Shown one piece after another: positions 36,301 to 49,100 of a DNA stretch of 64,000 nucleotides (the stretch's first letter is position 1; every line of letters begins with the position of its first letter). The stretch covers positions 979,274 through 1,043,273 of the forward strand of contig HG738136.1 of assembly GCA_000499405.2 (NCBI GenBank). Reading direction: 5' to 3'. The DNA comes from Onchocerca volvulus (Eukaryota > Nematoda > Chromadorea > Rhabditida > Onchocercidae). The notes under the pieces are model-generated. The model was given only the letters and a program-made list of their open reading frames with translations, did not search any database and was not told the DNA's origin. A program made the translations under genes and the position numbers.

Positions 36301-39300
36301 TGGCTATTTATCTGGTGCGGAAAAAGTACATCCGGATAAATGATTCATCGCAATAAATTTGCTCCACCGAGATTTCTCATCTATATATCTACTAAAATTC
36401 GCATTTCAATGCGATTTATTGTCTCTTTTCGAACCGCAACAAAAGCATCAATGCTTTTTATCGAAGTTCAATTTCTCACTCAAACATTTATGAGCTCATA
36501 ATCGAAGTTGAGAATTTTACTGATTGTGTTATTTATTTTGCAAAAAGTAGATATATATATCAATCAATTTTTGCTATTTTCAAACCATTCGTTCGCCCCC
36601 ACAGCTTATTCACTAAGCTCGAAAATCAAAACGACAGCCTCCATCATCTACTTATCTTACTTTGAAACTATGAATTTCAACCTCAATATTCTAGGAAATA
36701 ATTTTCATTTTAGCATATTTTCAAAAGTGTTCATCTTTTATCTCTTATTTATTTCTCTCTCTCTTTTACAAAAAAACAAAAAAAAAAAAAAAGTTTTGCA
36801 TATTTGCATAATTTTGCATGAATTACTTCTATAATACTAATAAATTTGAAACTTCAAAAACGCTTATAATTAAATTCAAATTTTTGATACTTCAAACTTT
36901 TCTAATTTGTCTATCATTCATTTCTATCTACGAATTCAATGGTGGAATGCTGAATGTTGATTAAAAACTCAATTAAGCAATGTTAAAAACATGTAAATAA
37001 AGTTTGATAGCTTATTTAGTTTTTTTTTTTTTGGTCCTATATTGTTGATTTTTTTGAATATGCATTATTTCGTCTAATTTGATGCAATAAGGCAATAAAA
37101 ATAAGATATTATCCTATTTATTTTCAAAACATTTATTATTATTTTTATTTTTTCAATTTTTTCAAGTATTATTTTCAAATTCTTTTAACTATATCAATAG
37201 TGATTTAATTGTTTTAAGACTATTTTAAATGCATCAATTGACGAATCAGCTGATCTTAACAATGATTTTGAATAAATATAGTTCAGAGAATTCTAAATAT
37301 TGGATACATTTCATAAATGAGTGTGAATATTTGTGTATGAGTAGAGAATGAAAAATTTTAATTAATTAAGGAAAATTAACGAGCATGCTGAAATTGATTT
37401 TTCAAAAAGCAATTATAAGAAAAATTATAATTTTAATACTCAAATTTTAGTAACAAAGTGTAAAATTATCGATATGACGCTGAAATGAATATTCTATGCA
37501 GGACGTATTAAAGATGCGAATGCCTTTAAAGCAATCGGATATTTTGCAAAATATTCGCAACGTGGATTGATGATAATCGATAATCGGTTGAAAAATAAGA
37601 TGAGATAATTTGCATAACAGTTGACTTGCAATAAGAAATGAAATTCACACATACTTGCTTCATTCAGTTCGATTGATATTTTGAACGAATGAGCAAGTGC
37701 AACTAATGAGCTATCCGAAAAATTCTAAAAATAATTCTTTAAAAAAGATAATTTTGCACAAAATACTTTAACATTGATGAAATTCAATGCTCAAATATTG
37801 ATAAACACGAAAATTGGCAAAAGTAAAACTTGTCATTGAAATTAATTTATGTTTTCCATTTGAAATATATAAGTAATCTTAAATTTTTAAATTCCGGAAA
37901 TGTTTTGAATGCAAAAAATGAAAAAAAAAAAAAAAAGAAGAAAGAAAAAGAGGAAACTGACGAAACATGACGAACAGATGAAGCAGTGAATTTCGTCATT
38001 AATTTAAACATTTTGAAATTATTTTAAGACGTTGAAATTGGAATGTTTGAAAAAAAAAAAACAAAATTTAATTACTTTGAAATCAAATTGAAATCAATAA
38101 GAAACCGCAAAATTGAAATAGCAGTAAATAATTGTAATTATTTTCGATTTCAGTTTTTACTAATATTGATGTGATATAACGGAACATAGAACAGTCAATT
38201 ATGATTTACTGGCAAAAATTTCAGCTGGAAAAGTTTTTTTTTTTTTCTTATTAAAGTTGTTAATTCATGAATACAGATTATCGTATGTATTGAACATCCG
38301 GAATTACTTTTCGATCAGTGTGTTTATTATCGCTTTTTATGATCTGTTCCTGCTTTATACCGTAATTAAAATTTAACACACAGCAAAAACAAGAAATGAA
38401 AAAAAGATGAGAATAATGAAAATCTCAATTTTTTTGATTTCATTTATCCAACTTCAACATATCATATCATGCATTATGTTTTGAAACGGAAGGTTTAACG
38501 ATGCATTTTCATAAATATTGCTTCAATTACTGTTGCATGCAACTTTAACTATTGGTAACAAAAACAGTTCCATCTATAGAATGTTTAAATACTTCGATAA
38601 AATTTAAATATTTTCTATATGATTAAAAAGAGCTTTTCACATATTACACAAATTTATCTATGAATACACAATTTAAGTGTAGATCATTTTTTTTTTTAAA
38701 TTTCAACACGAATGATTTACATATCTAAAATTCAATGTAATATCATATGTCACAAAATTTATAGTTTTATTCTTCATAAAGAAGCTATTTGGAAAGTAAA
38801 GGATCTGGCAAAAGGAAGATAAAATGAGAAGACCAAGAATTGAGAAAGATATAGAAAAATTATAGAAATTCTTTCTGGAAAACTATGAAAAATTCTTTCC
38901 GGGAAAAACGATTTACTATTTCTGTCCCTCTTTTTTTGCATTTTTTTTTTTTGTTACACGAGTTCAAAACACGTACAAACAAAAAAAAAGACAAGTTACA
39001 CAGTAAATCCCTTTCCATTTTATTTCTTATATTTAAAATGTTGATTGTGAATAAAATTTATCTGACGCTCTGATGAAATGTCATACTGAAATGAATATTA
39101 GATAATTTCATTACATCTTCTACAAAAACAAAAAAAAAAAAAAAATATAGGAATATGCTGGAATATTTCCACACTTTTCTTTTTGTTTTCGGTAAAACGT
39201 AAATATCGATTTTGTATGGAAGAAATTTGCAGTTATTACTCAGACAAATGAATCATCTATCCATATCTTGACACAATGATCTTTGTTCTCTCATCTTCCA

Positions 39301-42300
39301 TCCAATCTGCTAATAAAGCTTATGTGCATTGTTTAAAATGTTTGAATTCAGGTTGATTATTTGGAATTGTTGCAAAGACTAAAGCTTCGGTGTTTTGTTT
39401 GAAGTATTGTAAACATTGTCTATCTTAATTCTTTATCGTGATTACCAATCTTTTGCATGATTGATATGTTGTAAACATTCGTCTACAATAAAGATCATGA
39501 ATTATATCCATCAGCAGGATCAGTTTCTGCAATCTCCAATTCAACCAAACTACAAAGTAAATTGCAAACTATCGGGATTTTTTTGCAACAGGATTTGCGT
39601 AAACTTTTTGTTGCAGAAATTGTTTAAAAAGTTTAATTCAATTTTGCTGATTTGACAAGTAAGAGATTTTAAATATTTGTTCAGAAAACAATGATGAGAA
39701 TAAATTTTATCATTTTTCAATATGTATTTTTTTTAACATTTATTATTGTTTTAAAAATTGATAAATGTGTGTAAAAAATTTCCGTTTCTCAAATTACTGT
39801 AAAACTGAATTGAAAATTTAGAGTATTTTTTTTTTTTTTACAAAGTGTCACATATCTAATTCTAGCTAGCAATGTCTCATACATCTAAGAATTTGTCTAT
39901 AATTTCCATAATTCAAAATAATCAACCACCAATATTAGCACGTTTTATCGAATGAATTTCATCGTTTGTCGAGATATATTGAACCTTTTTGAAAAATAGG
40001 TAAAATATATCCAATTCATCGAATGAGAATAAATCTTACCTGGGGATTTTCTACTCAGTTTATTAGTTTTTACATTACAATGAAGATATGTTATCTAAAT
40101 ATTTCTTACATTTTAGTCAGATTTGCAGTATGAATCTTAAGCAATATCTTTTACCTTTTTCTTTAAAAAATTATAATATTCCTCGATATACGATGAAATT
40201 TTTTTATCTTTTTATTCGGAAAGAAAATTTTGTTTCAAAATATTTTTTTTTTTTTTTTTTTTTGGAATTTTGATCAGTGAGCTAATTTTTAAAATTTGCC
40301 TCTTTTAAAAAAGTTTTGTCACATCCTTTTTGCCCTTTGATCTTACCGAGATTTTTTTATAAATGGAGATGATGATCCAATAAGTAATTCTAATAAAATT
40401 TGATAAGCAAATTTGACAAAACTGCTGAAAGATTGAATCATAAAAGTGGAATCCAGAAAATAAATTCAGTTGCAGAAATTTGAAGTTAAAAAATTTAGCT
40501 TGCGAAGAAAAAATACTCTAAATCTTTGATTCAATTTATTTTAATTTTGTTTTTTTTTTTCAAAAAAAAATTTCTTTGCATACTTCTCGGTTTTGAAAAA
40601 TTACAAATAAAGCAACTCATAATTTTTTTCTTTTAACAATTAGTTGTTGAATTGCTTTTATACCAGGAAGTCTTGAAAAATTCTAGCCAAGTTGCATCAT
40701 ATCATCGTGACATCTCGGGAAGGGCTATTAGCTACCTATCTCTATTACGAATATAATTTGCAAGTTATCATGAATCGTAGAAATCCGTTTTCAGCGATCT
40801 AGTTCCATTCTCGAACTGATTCTTCTTAAAGCTATTTCTACTATACCTAATCATAGATTTAATTTTTTTTTTTTGTTTGATTTAAAACTTGTCACCATTT
40901 AGAGTCCTTATTTATCTTTTACATCAGAAAATTTGCTTTTTTTTTTTTTTTCTAAACTAAAAATTCAATGATCTTTCGTTTAATTTCATGACTTTATGAA
41001 ATATTAATCTTCTAAATAATAATGAATTATTTCTGTAGATATTGCAAATTCATTTTTACTGAAAAAAATATCTATAATCAGAAATTGATATTATATTATA
41101 ATACTATTTATCCATATTATGTTTTACGATCCAACACTTCCGGATATCATCTATTAGATGGATTTAATAAATTATCACAAATTTAAAAAATAATAACTTG
41201 TTTTTCTTCAGTCATTCGTCTTCTGACCATCAAATAATTCGCAAAAGGAACATTTTCTATCAAGTTGATAGAAGAAACATTGTAAAACTCCATTTACTTT
41301 AGAATAACTTGAATTACTCAAGTTTACTTCCCAACTGTAAGTATTATTTTCCTCTATTTTACACCTTAATACAATCCTGTAATATTTCCGAAGAGTCTAG
41401 AAAATTGTTACCAGTCATATTTCAAAACTTTTGAGCATAATGTAAATTCGCAATATCGTCCTGAAGTATTAGATGCAGAATAATTTCTACTAATTATTTC
41501 TTTTCTGAATTTTTTTAACTTGGGTTTTAGAATTTAATAAGCTAGAAAAAAACTTAGCTTGGTTCTTGTTGTACATTTGAAACGTTTGCATTTCATACTT
41601 TTCAATTTTAAATGCACTGAAAACATTTAAATGGAAATTTATCTTTCAAATTAGTCCATACTTCTGTCATCAAAATTTCAACTATTTTTGAGCATTATTT
41701 CGAGGACAATAATTGATCTCCTTGTATATTCATCAATGAACTCTTATTTATTCAAAATTATTTCGAAATTCTATACTAGCATTTCGGAATATTTTCTGTT
41801 TGAAAAATACTGAATAAAATAAATCATGTTATACGTCATTTGACAGCTACAGGTATAAATGATTCGCCATTTGTAGATGTCATTTATGTAAATATAAGTT
41901 AAATATTAATTTCAGGTCCTAAATTTATTAATTTTTCGACTAACATATTAACGGAAGAAATCAATTGAAATAAATTTTAATTATTTTTAATTTATATTTA
42001 CTCGATAAGTGCAACGAAACGTTACTATTCGTTGTGGCTATTATTCAACGGATAGCGTAAAAATGGAAGTCTTCCAAATATTCCTGAAGTAAAAATGCTA
42101 ACTAACGTATGTAAAACAAATCAGTTATTTTTATTATGTGTTTAGCGATTAAATCAAATTGATAAACGACATTCAAGAATTCTGATATTTTCAATTCTTA
42201 TCATGTAATTATTTTATGTTTATAAGCTCATCTGTTTAAATTTCAGTAGTAGGCTCAAATTATAAGATTTAAGGTTAAACGTAAATTGGTAAACAATATG

Positions 42301-44452
42301 TTGAAGAATTTTGATAATTTCAATTCTTATCATGTAATTATTTTAGGTTTATAAGCGCAAAAAAAAAAAAAATAACGAATTTATTTTGCAAATGAAATAT
42401 TTGAAAATGTCTTTGTGAGATAATTTCATCAATATCTGATGCAGATATTAATTTCGAGAATTTATTATGAATTGAAATTGCTAAATGATAAAGTTAATTC
42501 TTTAAACATATCCTTTAATACTAGTTCTAAACTTGACATTACTTCTTATAGCATACTTTTATTTCTCAAGTTTTAATAGGAATTGAAAAAATTGAAAAGG
42601 AGGCGCGATTTTGCATTTTTGAGTAGCTGAGAAATTTCTGTTGCTAATTTCAAATCTTATATTCTTCTAATGCACCACTTCTATTTATACTTGTTGCTTC
42701 TCCATTTACATCTTATTGTAACAGTTAATATTTCCATCACTACTGATAACTTATCATTGATATTGCAACATCACATTAGCCAAGTTGTCCTAAAATTGAT
42801 GAATTCGTCTAGATATTTTTCCCTTTTCAGATAATCAGAAGAGAAATATCAAGTTCTCTCTATTTATGCAAATTCAATTTGCATTTATACTTTTTAAGGT
42901 TAATTATATTCACGCATAATTTCATTTCCCGTTAGAGTTTTACCTTCCTTCTAACTTATCTGTCTTTCTCACAGAAAGTTTTTAGATGAAAAATTGTTTT
43001 ACATTTTCATCTATTGTCACAAGAATATTCCAAAAGAAATGGAAGTAACTGTTGAATTTAATTTTCAGCAATAAATTTCACGTTTTTCTTATTAAAATAA
43101 GTTTCCTTATTTTGTATGTAATATATTGCATTTTTTCAAAATCCAAAATATTAGTTCAAAATATCGGTTCAAGATGTTGTTTCTGATTTCGGAATCACAG
43201 AATAGTTTTTTAGTCTGACCAAGTAATGAACGATATCTAACGGTCTACCAGTTCAGCACATCTGAACAGATAATTTATACATATATTCCTTAAAATAAAT
43301 TAAATTTATGCTTAGCTAAACTGGACAAACGAAAAATGCTTTAAAAAAAAAAGTGCTATTTGCAGAAATAATTGGATTTATAAGCCATATTTGGCAGAAT
43401 TAAAAAGGTCAAAAAAATTTTGCAACAATTTTTATTTCCATTTAGATGGAAACGAGTTCATTAAATCAGTATAATGTTCATAATATTTCTTTGCGCAACG
43501 ATTGATAGAGATGTATTCCTTATTTGTAACGGGAAAATTTTTTCTGATAATTTTTATTTTCATTGAAAAATAAGATTGAAATTCGATACAAATTAAGTAA
43601 ATTCATTGATCAAGGCAAATTTGTAGCATGTAAAACAGATGAACAATGGGGAAAAAACAAAGGAAAATTACAACAGTGTGCATCTTTTAGAAGGCACAGA
43701 GGGGAAGGAAAAAAAACCATTCATAAAAAATGAAAATAAATGAAACATTCACGAAGAGGTTTCCGAGCATACAGTAATCAAAGTGTCTGTAAATCATGAT
43801 AATAACGATTGAAATAAACTGTAACAGTAAAACCTAATAAGTAATCAAAGCACAAGTACACAAATTACAGCAACTGAAAAGAAAATGAGAATGAAAAGAA
43901 GCCTAGAAAACATTTACTATTCATGATCAGCACTTTTTGAATAATTCATAAAATGGAGAAGTAGCGATAGTTCCAACGGATTCCTTCATGGTATGAAAAT
44001 CTTAATAAATTAACAACTTATCAAGTTAAGGACTTGAAATTAGTAAGTTAAAAACTTGAAGTATCCATTAATTTATTTAAAAAATTTGCTTCTAAATGAC
44101 TTTTAAACGAAGAATATTGTATATTGCTATAAAAAGTTTAAAAAGAAACGATAAAGAAAAACATTATCTTTTTAAGGGAAATATCGGATCCGTAGGCACT
44201 TATGCACAAAATTTCAAGGCATTTTTGAGTAGAAATTTAAAAACAAAGAACAATATCGATAGAAAAGAACAAGAATAAAAGGATAAAAAGTGCAAAAAAA
44301 AACGAAATTTTGGGCACCAATTCTCTCAATACGTACATATTTAGCAAACAGAAGAGAAAATGTACAGTATAATATTGCTGCAAATTAATCAAATATTCAT
44401 TATGCGAAATCAAAAAAGCCTGAAAAAGTTGACTCTGTTTGAATTGAAATTA
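36301..44452. other. Intergenic AT-rich DNA, no gene seen
   Basis: About 8 kb of AT-rich sequence with many A/T homopolymers. I found no frame with recognisable homology, no tRNA or rRNA, and no splice-flanked exon. The only structure worth naming is an imperfect direct repeat at about 42160-42357. Confidence 0.6.
42160..42357. repeat. Two copies of a 70-bp sequence, about 126 bp apart
   Basis: TCAATTCTTATCATGTAATT then ATTTTATGTTTATAAGC near 42190-42227, and the same with one change (TTTTAGGTTTATAAGC) near 42319-42356. Flanks (GATAAACGACATTCAAGAAT versus GGTAAACAATATGTTGAAGA) are also related. Confidence 0.75.
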
Positions 44453-44511
44453 CTACACGAACTTGAATTTCTTAAATAAATCTGTTATGGCATGCAACGG
44501 TGGAAAGGACC
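44453..44511 (-). CDS. asd-2: Candidate distal alternative last exon of asd-2
   Basis: After ACTCTAG at 44512 the minus strand reads, in phase 1, GSFPPLHAITDLFKKFKFV followed by TAG at 44455-44453. It is less AT-rich than its surroundings and in phase with both exon 9 and the microexon. The acceptor lacks a strong pyrimidine tract. It would give a non-QKI-5-like tail, as quaking genes produce by alternative last exons. Confidence 0.3.
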
Positions 44512-45527
44512 CTAGAGTACTAACTTCATTCTCAAAATGAATTGAAATGATGATCGAAATGCTAGTACTAGTGCGGAAAAAAAAAAAACGAAAGATAGAA
44601 ATTGTGAAGGTTACATGCAATTCACGGCCTGAGGAATAGCTGAAGCCAAAAAATGAAAGATTTGAATAAGTCACACATAGCTAACCTTGTCTAGCTAGAC
44701 ATAATTAGAATTACTCAATTATGTGGATCATTGAGCAAATGAATAATTATTTCCAAACTTTTCCAAGCTTTTGTAATTAATAGAGCGAATAGAGAAAGAC
44801 AGCAAGAAAAAATTTGCTAAAAAATTTCAGTTATTTTCTAGCAAGTCTTGTGTTCTTCTATGCTAATAATTATGACCGATAATTAGATTTGAATGTATTT
44901 TGTCAGCAACAAAGCCTGACAAAAATAGTTGGGCAGAGAAATTGAAAAATAAACAAATGAAATAAAAAAGACATGAATTTGAAGCTAAGAGTCTGAATTA
45001 AAAGATAATTTTAAATTTTTGACTATTACAACAATAATACCTTATGAATACTATAAAATCCGATATTATCAATAAATCCGAAAGGAATCATCAATCAAAA
45101 CCGTGATAAAGGCAAGTTCGAAAATTGATTTTTCATAATGTAAGCAATTTTCCTGAACCATAAATCAAATTAATATCAAATGTACATTTTCAAATTAAAC
45201 TTGTTCTAACTCCCTCATACAATATAAAAAGTCAGCAAATTAAAAAAGTATAAACTAAATTCCAGCAAAATATCAAATTTTAGCAAAGATTTAAATGTGA
45301 AAATAACAGAAGAACTGAAAAATGAACAAAATTCAGCAGGTGAAAAAGATTCAAGACGAAAAAGAAAAGAAAAAAAGTAGAAATTATGCAGACAAAAATA
45401 ATAAAATTAAGGCACATGATGAAAGCGCTACACGATAAATCAATACTAACAATTGATAATAGTAGCAGTAAAAGCAGTAGTAGTAGAAGACTGAAATAAT
45501 ATTTAAGCATGTAACCCAGAAAAATAC

Positions 45528-45545
45528 CTGATCCGAACAACGGTC
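45528..45545 (-). CDS. asd-2: Candidate 18-nt alternative microexon of asd-2
   Basis: GACCGTTGTTCGGATCAG is preceded by CCCTTACAG and followed by GTATTT, all good splice signals, in AT-rich surroundings. It fits phase 1 from exon 9 and leaves phase 1, encoding (G)PLFGS. ACTAAC, a motif bound by STAR proteins and similar to a branch-point sequence, lies 20 nt upstream at 45570-45565. It would be used when exon 10 is skipped. Confidence 0.4.
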
Positions 45546-45894
45546 CTGTAAGGGATATGAGGTTGTTAGTTGTAATTTAGAGTGATAATTTTATTATTGC
45601 GACAATACTATCTATGCCATAAGGTATACTTTTGCCATATATTAGCACAATACACATCTAGAACTAGTCGAATTATCAAGAAACTAGAGATTTAGAATCT
45701 TTCAAATTAAAAAAAATGTGAAGCTTGCTAAATTATTTTATTTATGCAACTTCTTGTCATCTTAAAAAAGATGATTTTGGAATCATTTTCGAATATAAAG
45801 TAAATCATGTAGAAACAATAAGTCACCCTTTTCCTATGTCTGAAAGTATAAATATAACAATGTTCTAGATGTGTTCGTACAAGTTAAAACAGCA

Positions 45895-45900
45895 TTTATT
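45895..45900 (-). terminator. Candidate poly(A) signal of asd-2
   Basis: AATAAA on the minus strand (TTTATT on plus), about 220 nt downstream of the TAA at 46117, is a plausible cleavage and polyadenylation signal for the transcript ending in exon 10. Confidence 0.5.
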
Positions 45901-46116
45901 GGCAAAGTATAGTGAGATGTAAATGCAAACTTTAGATTATGTGCAACCAGCGCCAGCCCAACTATTTTAGATGACATTTTAACAAAGCGTTTCTTTTTTT
46001 TAAATGTTAAACTTCAGATGACACAGAGTTGAAAACAAACCGTGTTGGTAGGTATTTTGTTTTGTATAATCTGTGGCAAAGGAGAAGTGAGTAGTTTTTG
46101 TTTGGAGTGAGAAGTG

Positions 46117-46199
46117 TTATGAAGTAGCTGATTTTCCACTACCATACGGGTGATCCCTGGATTGACCAAGCACACGTCGTTGATTACACAGCATTGCAC
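46117..46199 (-). CDS. asd-2: asd-2 exon 10: QKI-5-like C-terminal tail
   Basis: The acceptor TTTCTAG precedes this exon. It encodes [20 protein letters not shown] then SGKSATS and TAA. The pattern G-A-x(4)-R-R ... H-P-Y resembles the tail of the nuclear quaking isoform QKI-5, which carries its nuclear-localisation signal, so this would be the nuclear isoform (inference). Confidence 0.8.
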
Positions 46200-49100
46200 C
46201 TAGAAATCAATACTTTCTGCAAATTTTTTTCTGGTTAATTCTGGTTAACTGGTACTGAATAGAAAGTTAGGGCTTGATCTTTAAACCCATTATGTTAAGG
46301 CATTTTGATTAAACAAAAACAATATTTGGCAAAGAGTGAATAAGAAGAAGGATGAGCATCAAACTTGCTCGATGGTTTTATTAATATCTAGAACTGCTTT
46401 TCTGAAACCTTCAAAATTTTTGATTTCCAAATGTATGAATCTTTCTGTTATCTGTCATTGTGAAGAAGTTAATGATACTTGGGATATTATGTTAGAATAC
46501 ATTTCTAACCCTGAATTAACAAAAAATTCACTTCATTTGCTGAAATAAATCATCATAGATTAAAAAATAATACGATAATCAGACTATTTTCCATCTTCCT
46601 TACTTCCTCTCTCCGGAAATATGGTTTTTTTATAGAGTAAGAGCAAAATAGTGCTATAAAGTTGATTTGAGTGTTACTATTGGTGAAAAAGTGAAGCCAG
46701 CAAACTGGTACCTCGTATAAGTGAATAATAAGTAAATGAGTAATACTTAGTAAACGAAAAAAAAAAAATAATGAAGTGAGTAAGTGAGCATCAGTGAGAT
46801 CAAGCGCTAAAATGAGAACTAGCTTGGAGAATATCAATACACATTTGCTCATCTATATTTTTTTATATTAACAATATTTGTTAATAATTTCTCTGCTGTA
46901 AAATGTCATATCAATATCAACATCAACAAATACCCGTGATATGGAAAAAACTGATGTTAATATTTAAACAAAAGTGGACAGAATTGAATTATAAGACTTA
47001 TGGGCATATATATCCTAATAAGGTCTGCCCGATATGTTTAATGCAAGCATCTTAAATTTGAACAGTTATGAAATGTAACGCATGACTTCCATCAATTTTT
47101 CATTTATGGAAACAAGTCAAATGATCGAAATAAATAAAGAAAAAACATCAGATTTCCAAACTATAACAAAGAAAAATTTCCGAAAAAATCATTAATGCAG
47201 GATATATCTCAAAGAAATTGAGATCTTTTATAAATTATAATGTGAAAAATTCGAAAATAACAAGACATGAGAGATGGGAAAGAATAAAATAACTCAGATA
47301 TTCGATAAATTTTTCTAACCACAACCAAAAGAAAATTTGTAAAAAAAAAATCCTAACTAATTTATAGAAACTGATAAATTAAATCATACCGCTTTGATAA
47401 CCTAACTTTGCCGTCACTTCATGGTTTTAAAAATCAGTCAATATTCCTTCTCATTTATATTAAAAAATTTTCTATCAATTTCAAATAGATTTCAAGCTCA
47501 AATTTCAAATTCGTCCAAATTCAAACAATTATCACTTTCCATCACGACGACTTAAAGATTACCGATGACGAATATTATCAGAACATCAAATCCCATTTCC
47601 TAATTTTTCAATACTTAAAAAGCAATTACTGACCGGCATGCGATATATCAACCGATGTATAATCGCCGATATATGCATTAGCACCAAGCATGGCAGCTGC
47701 AGCTGCAGCTGCATACTGCTGTTGTTGTTGAGCTTGAGCTTGAGCTTGAGCTTGAGCTTGAGCCTGAAGAGTGGCGGCAGCGCTGCTCACTGGAACCCCA
47801 TAACCTGCTGCACCCGATGGATCGTATGATAATGAGCTGAAAATATTGAAACAAGTTAAAAATTTACCGAATTATTTCAATTTTCAGAAATTGTGCACGA
47901 TTAGACTGGATTAGAAGTCGAAAAGTTGTTCTTCAGCACTAATAACAATAAAATAACTTCAACAAATCCATCACGCAAGTTATTATCAGATAACTTACGA
48001 TATAACTGTCTTAAGATATAGTTGTCCATACTTAACTTACCTAAGATAGAGCTGTCCATACTCATTCTGCGCCAATGCTGGATTCTGCAATAATTGTGCT
48101 GGTAACGCAGCTACTGCTGGTCCTTGTGGTGTGAATGCAGCTGCAACATTTTGTTGCTGATTTGCTACCGCTTGCAGTTGTGCTGCGAGGGCTGCGGCCG
48201 CCGCGGTTGCAGCTGTAGGTGCAGCACCACGTGAGGGCGATAGAATGATTGGTGCTCCAGTTAAACCAGGTGATCGAAGATTATTCGGCTAAAAAAAGTA
48301 TGCATGAATAGAAAGGATAAGAGTGAGAATGCTGAAAAAAGCTGAAATCGTGCACCAATTAAGATTGCGTATATAACATATTTACAAGAAATTCATGAAA
48401 CCACCTGTGTACCAGCAAGAGGTAGGGGTGCCATTAGGCGAGCTTGCAAAGCAGCCAGCGAATTTTTGTTAACTGCAGCTGCAGCTGCAGCTTGCGCAGC
48501 AGCTGCGTGATTAATACTGCCTGATCGATAAGTTCCATTGATGATTGCCAATTCCATTAGTTGTTTGCGCTTCAGTTCATCATCGTCTGACTATAATAAG
48601 ATTGATGATATCACTGCACACACAAAATGATCTAAAATTCATCTTAAGCATATTCCTTCCAATCTGATTTGCACATTCCATGACAAAAATGCCTACCTTC
48701 AATAATGTCTATCAATATCAGATAATATGAACATTATTTCCATGTTAGACTTTATTAATGTCGATAATTTAAACCATATTCTTATCTATACAAAAAATAA
48801 CTTCTAAAAATATCAGAGACCTTCTTCAGAAAATAAACTTACCGATGGTACAAGTAATTTTTTTACTTCAGCTGCAGCTCGTTTCAATTTTAACAATGCA
48901 CGATTGGGTGTATCATCGCACTGTATTAGAACATGTAATTCTTCTGATAAATGCTCCCAGTTTGGTTTTCCACGGTTTACTTCTTCCTACAAATTGAAAA
49001 TATCGAGTTCTTGAAAGATCCCGTAAATACAAAATAGAGTTGTGAGAACCTTAAAGAATTTTGTAACTTTTAGAGATTGAAATAAATGATTAACTTAAGA

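Noticed and set aside
40640..40860. A less AT-rich patch in the intergenic region, checked for a bacterial insertion or an exon
   Set aside because: All six frames are broken within about 40 codons and none shows a recognisable motif.
45280..45540. A Leu/Phe-rich minus-strand frame of 86 codons after the asd-2 last exon
   Set aside because: T-rich DNA on the coding strand yields hydrophobic frames by chance; only the short splice-flanked piece at 45528-45545 is worth noting.
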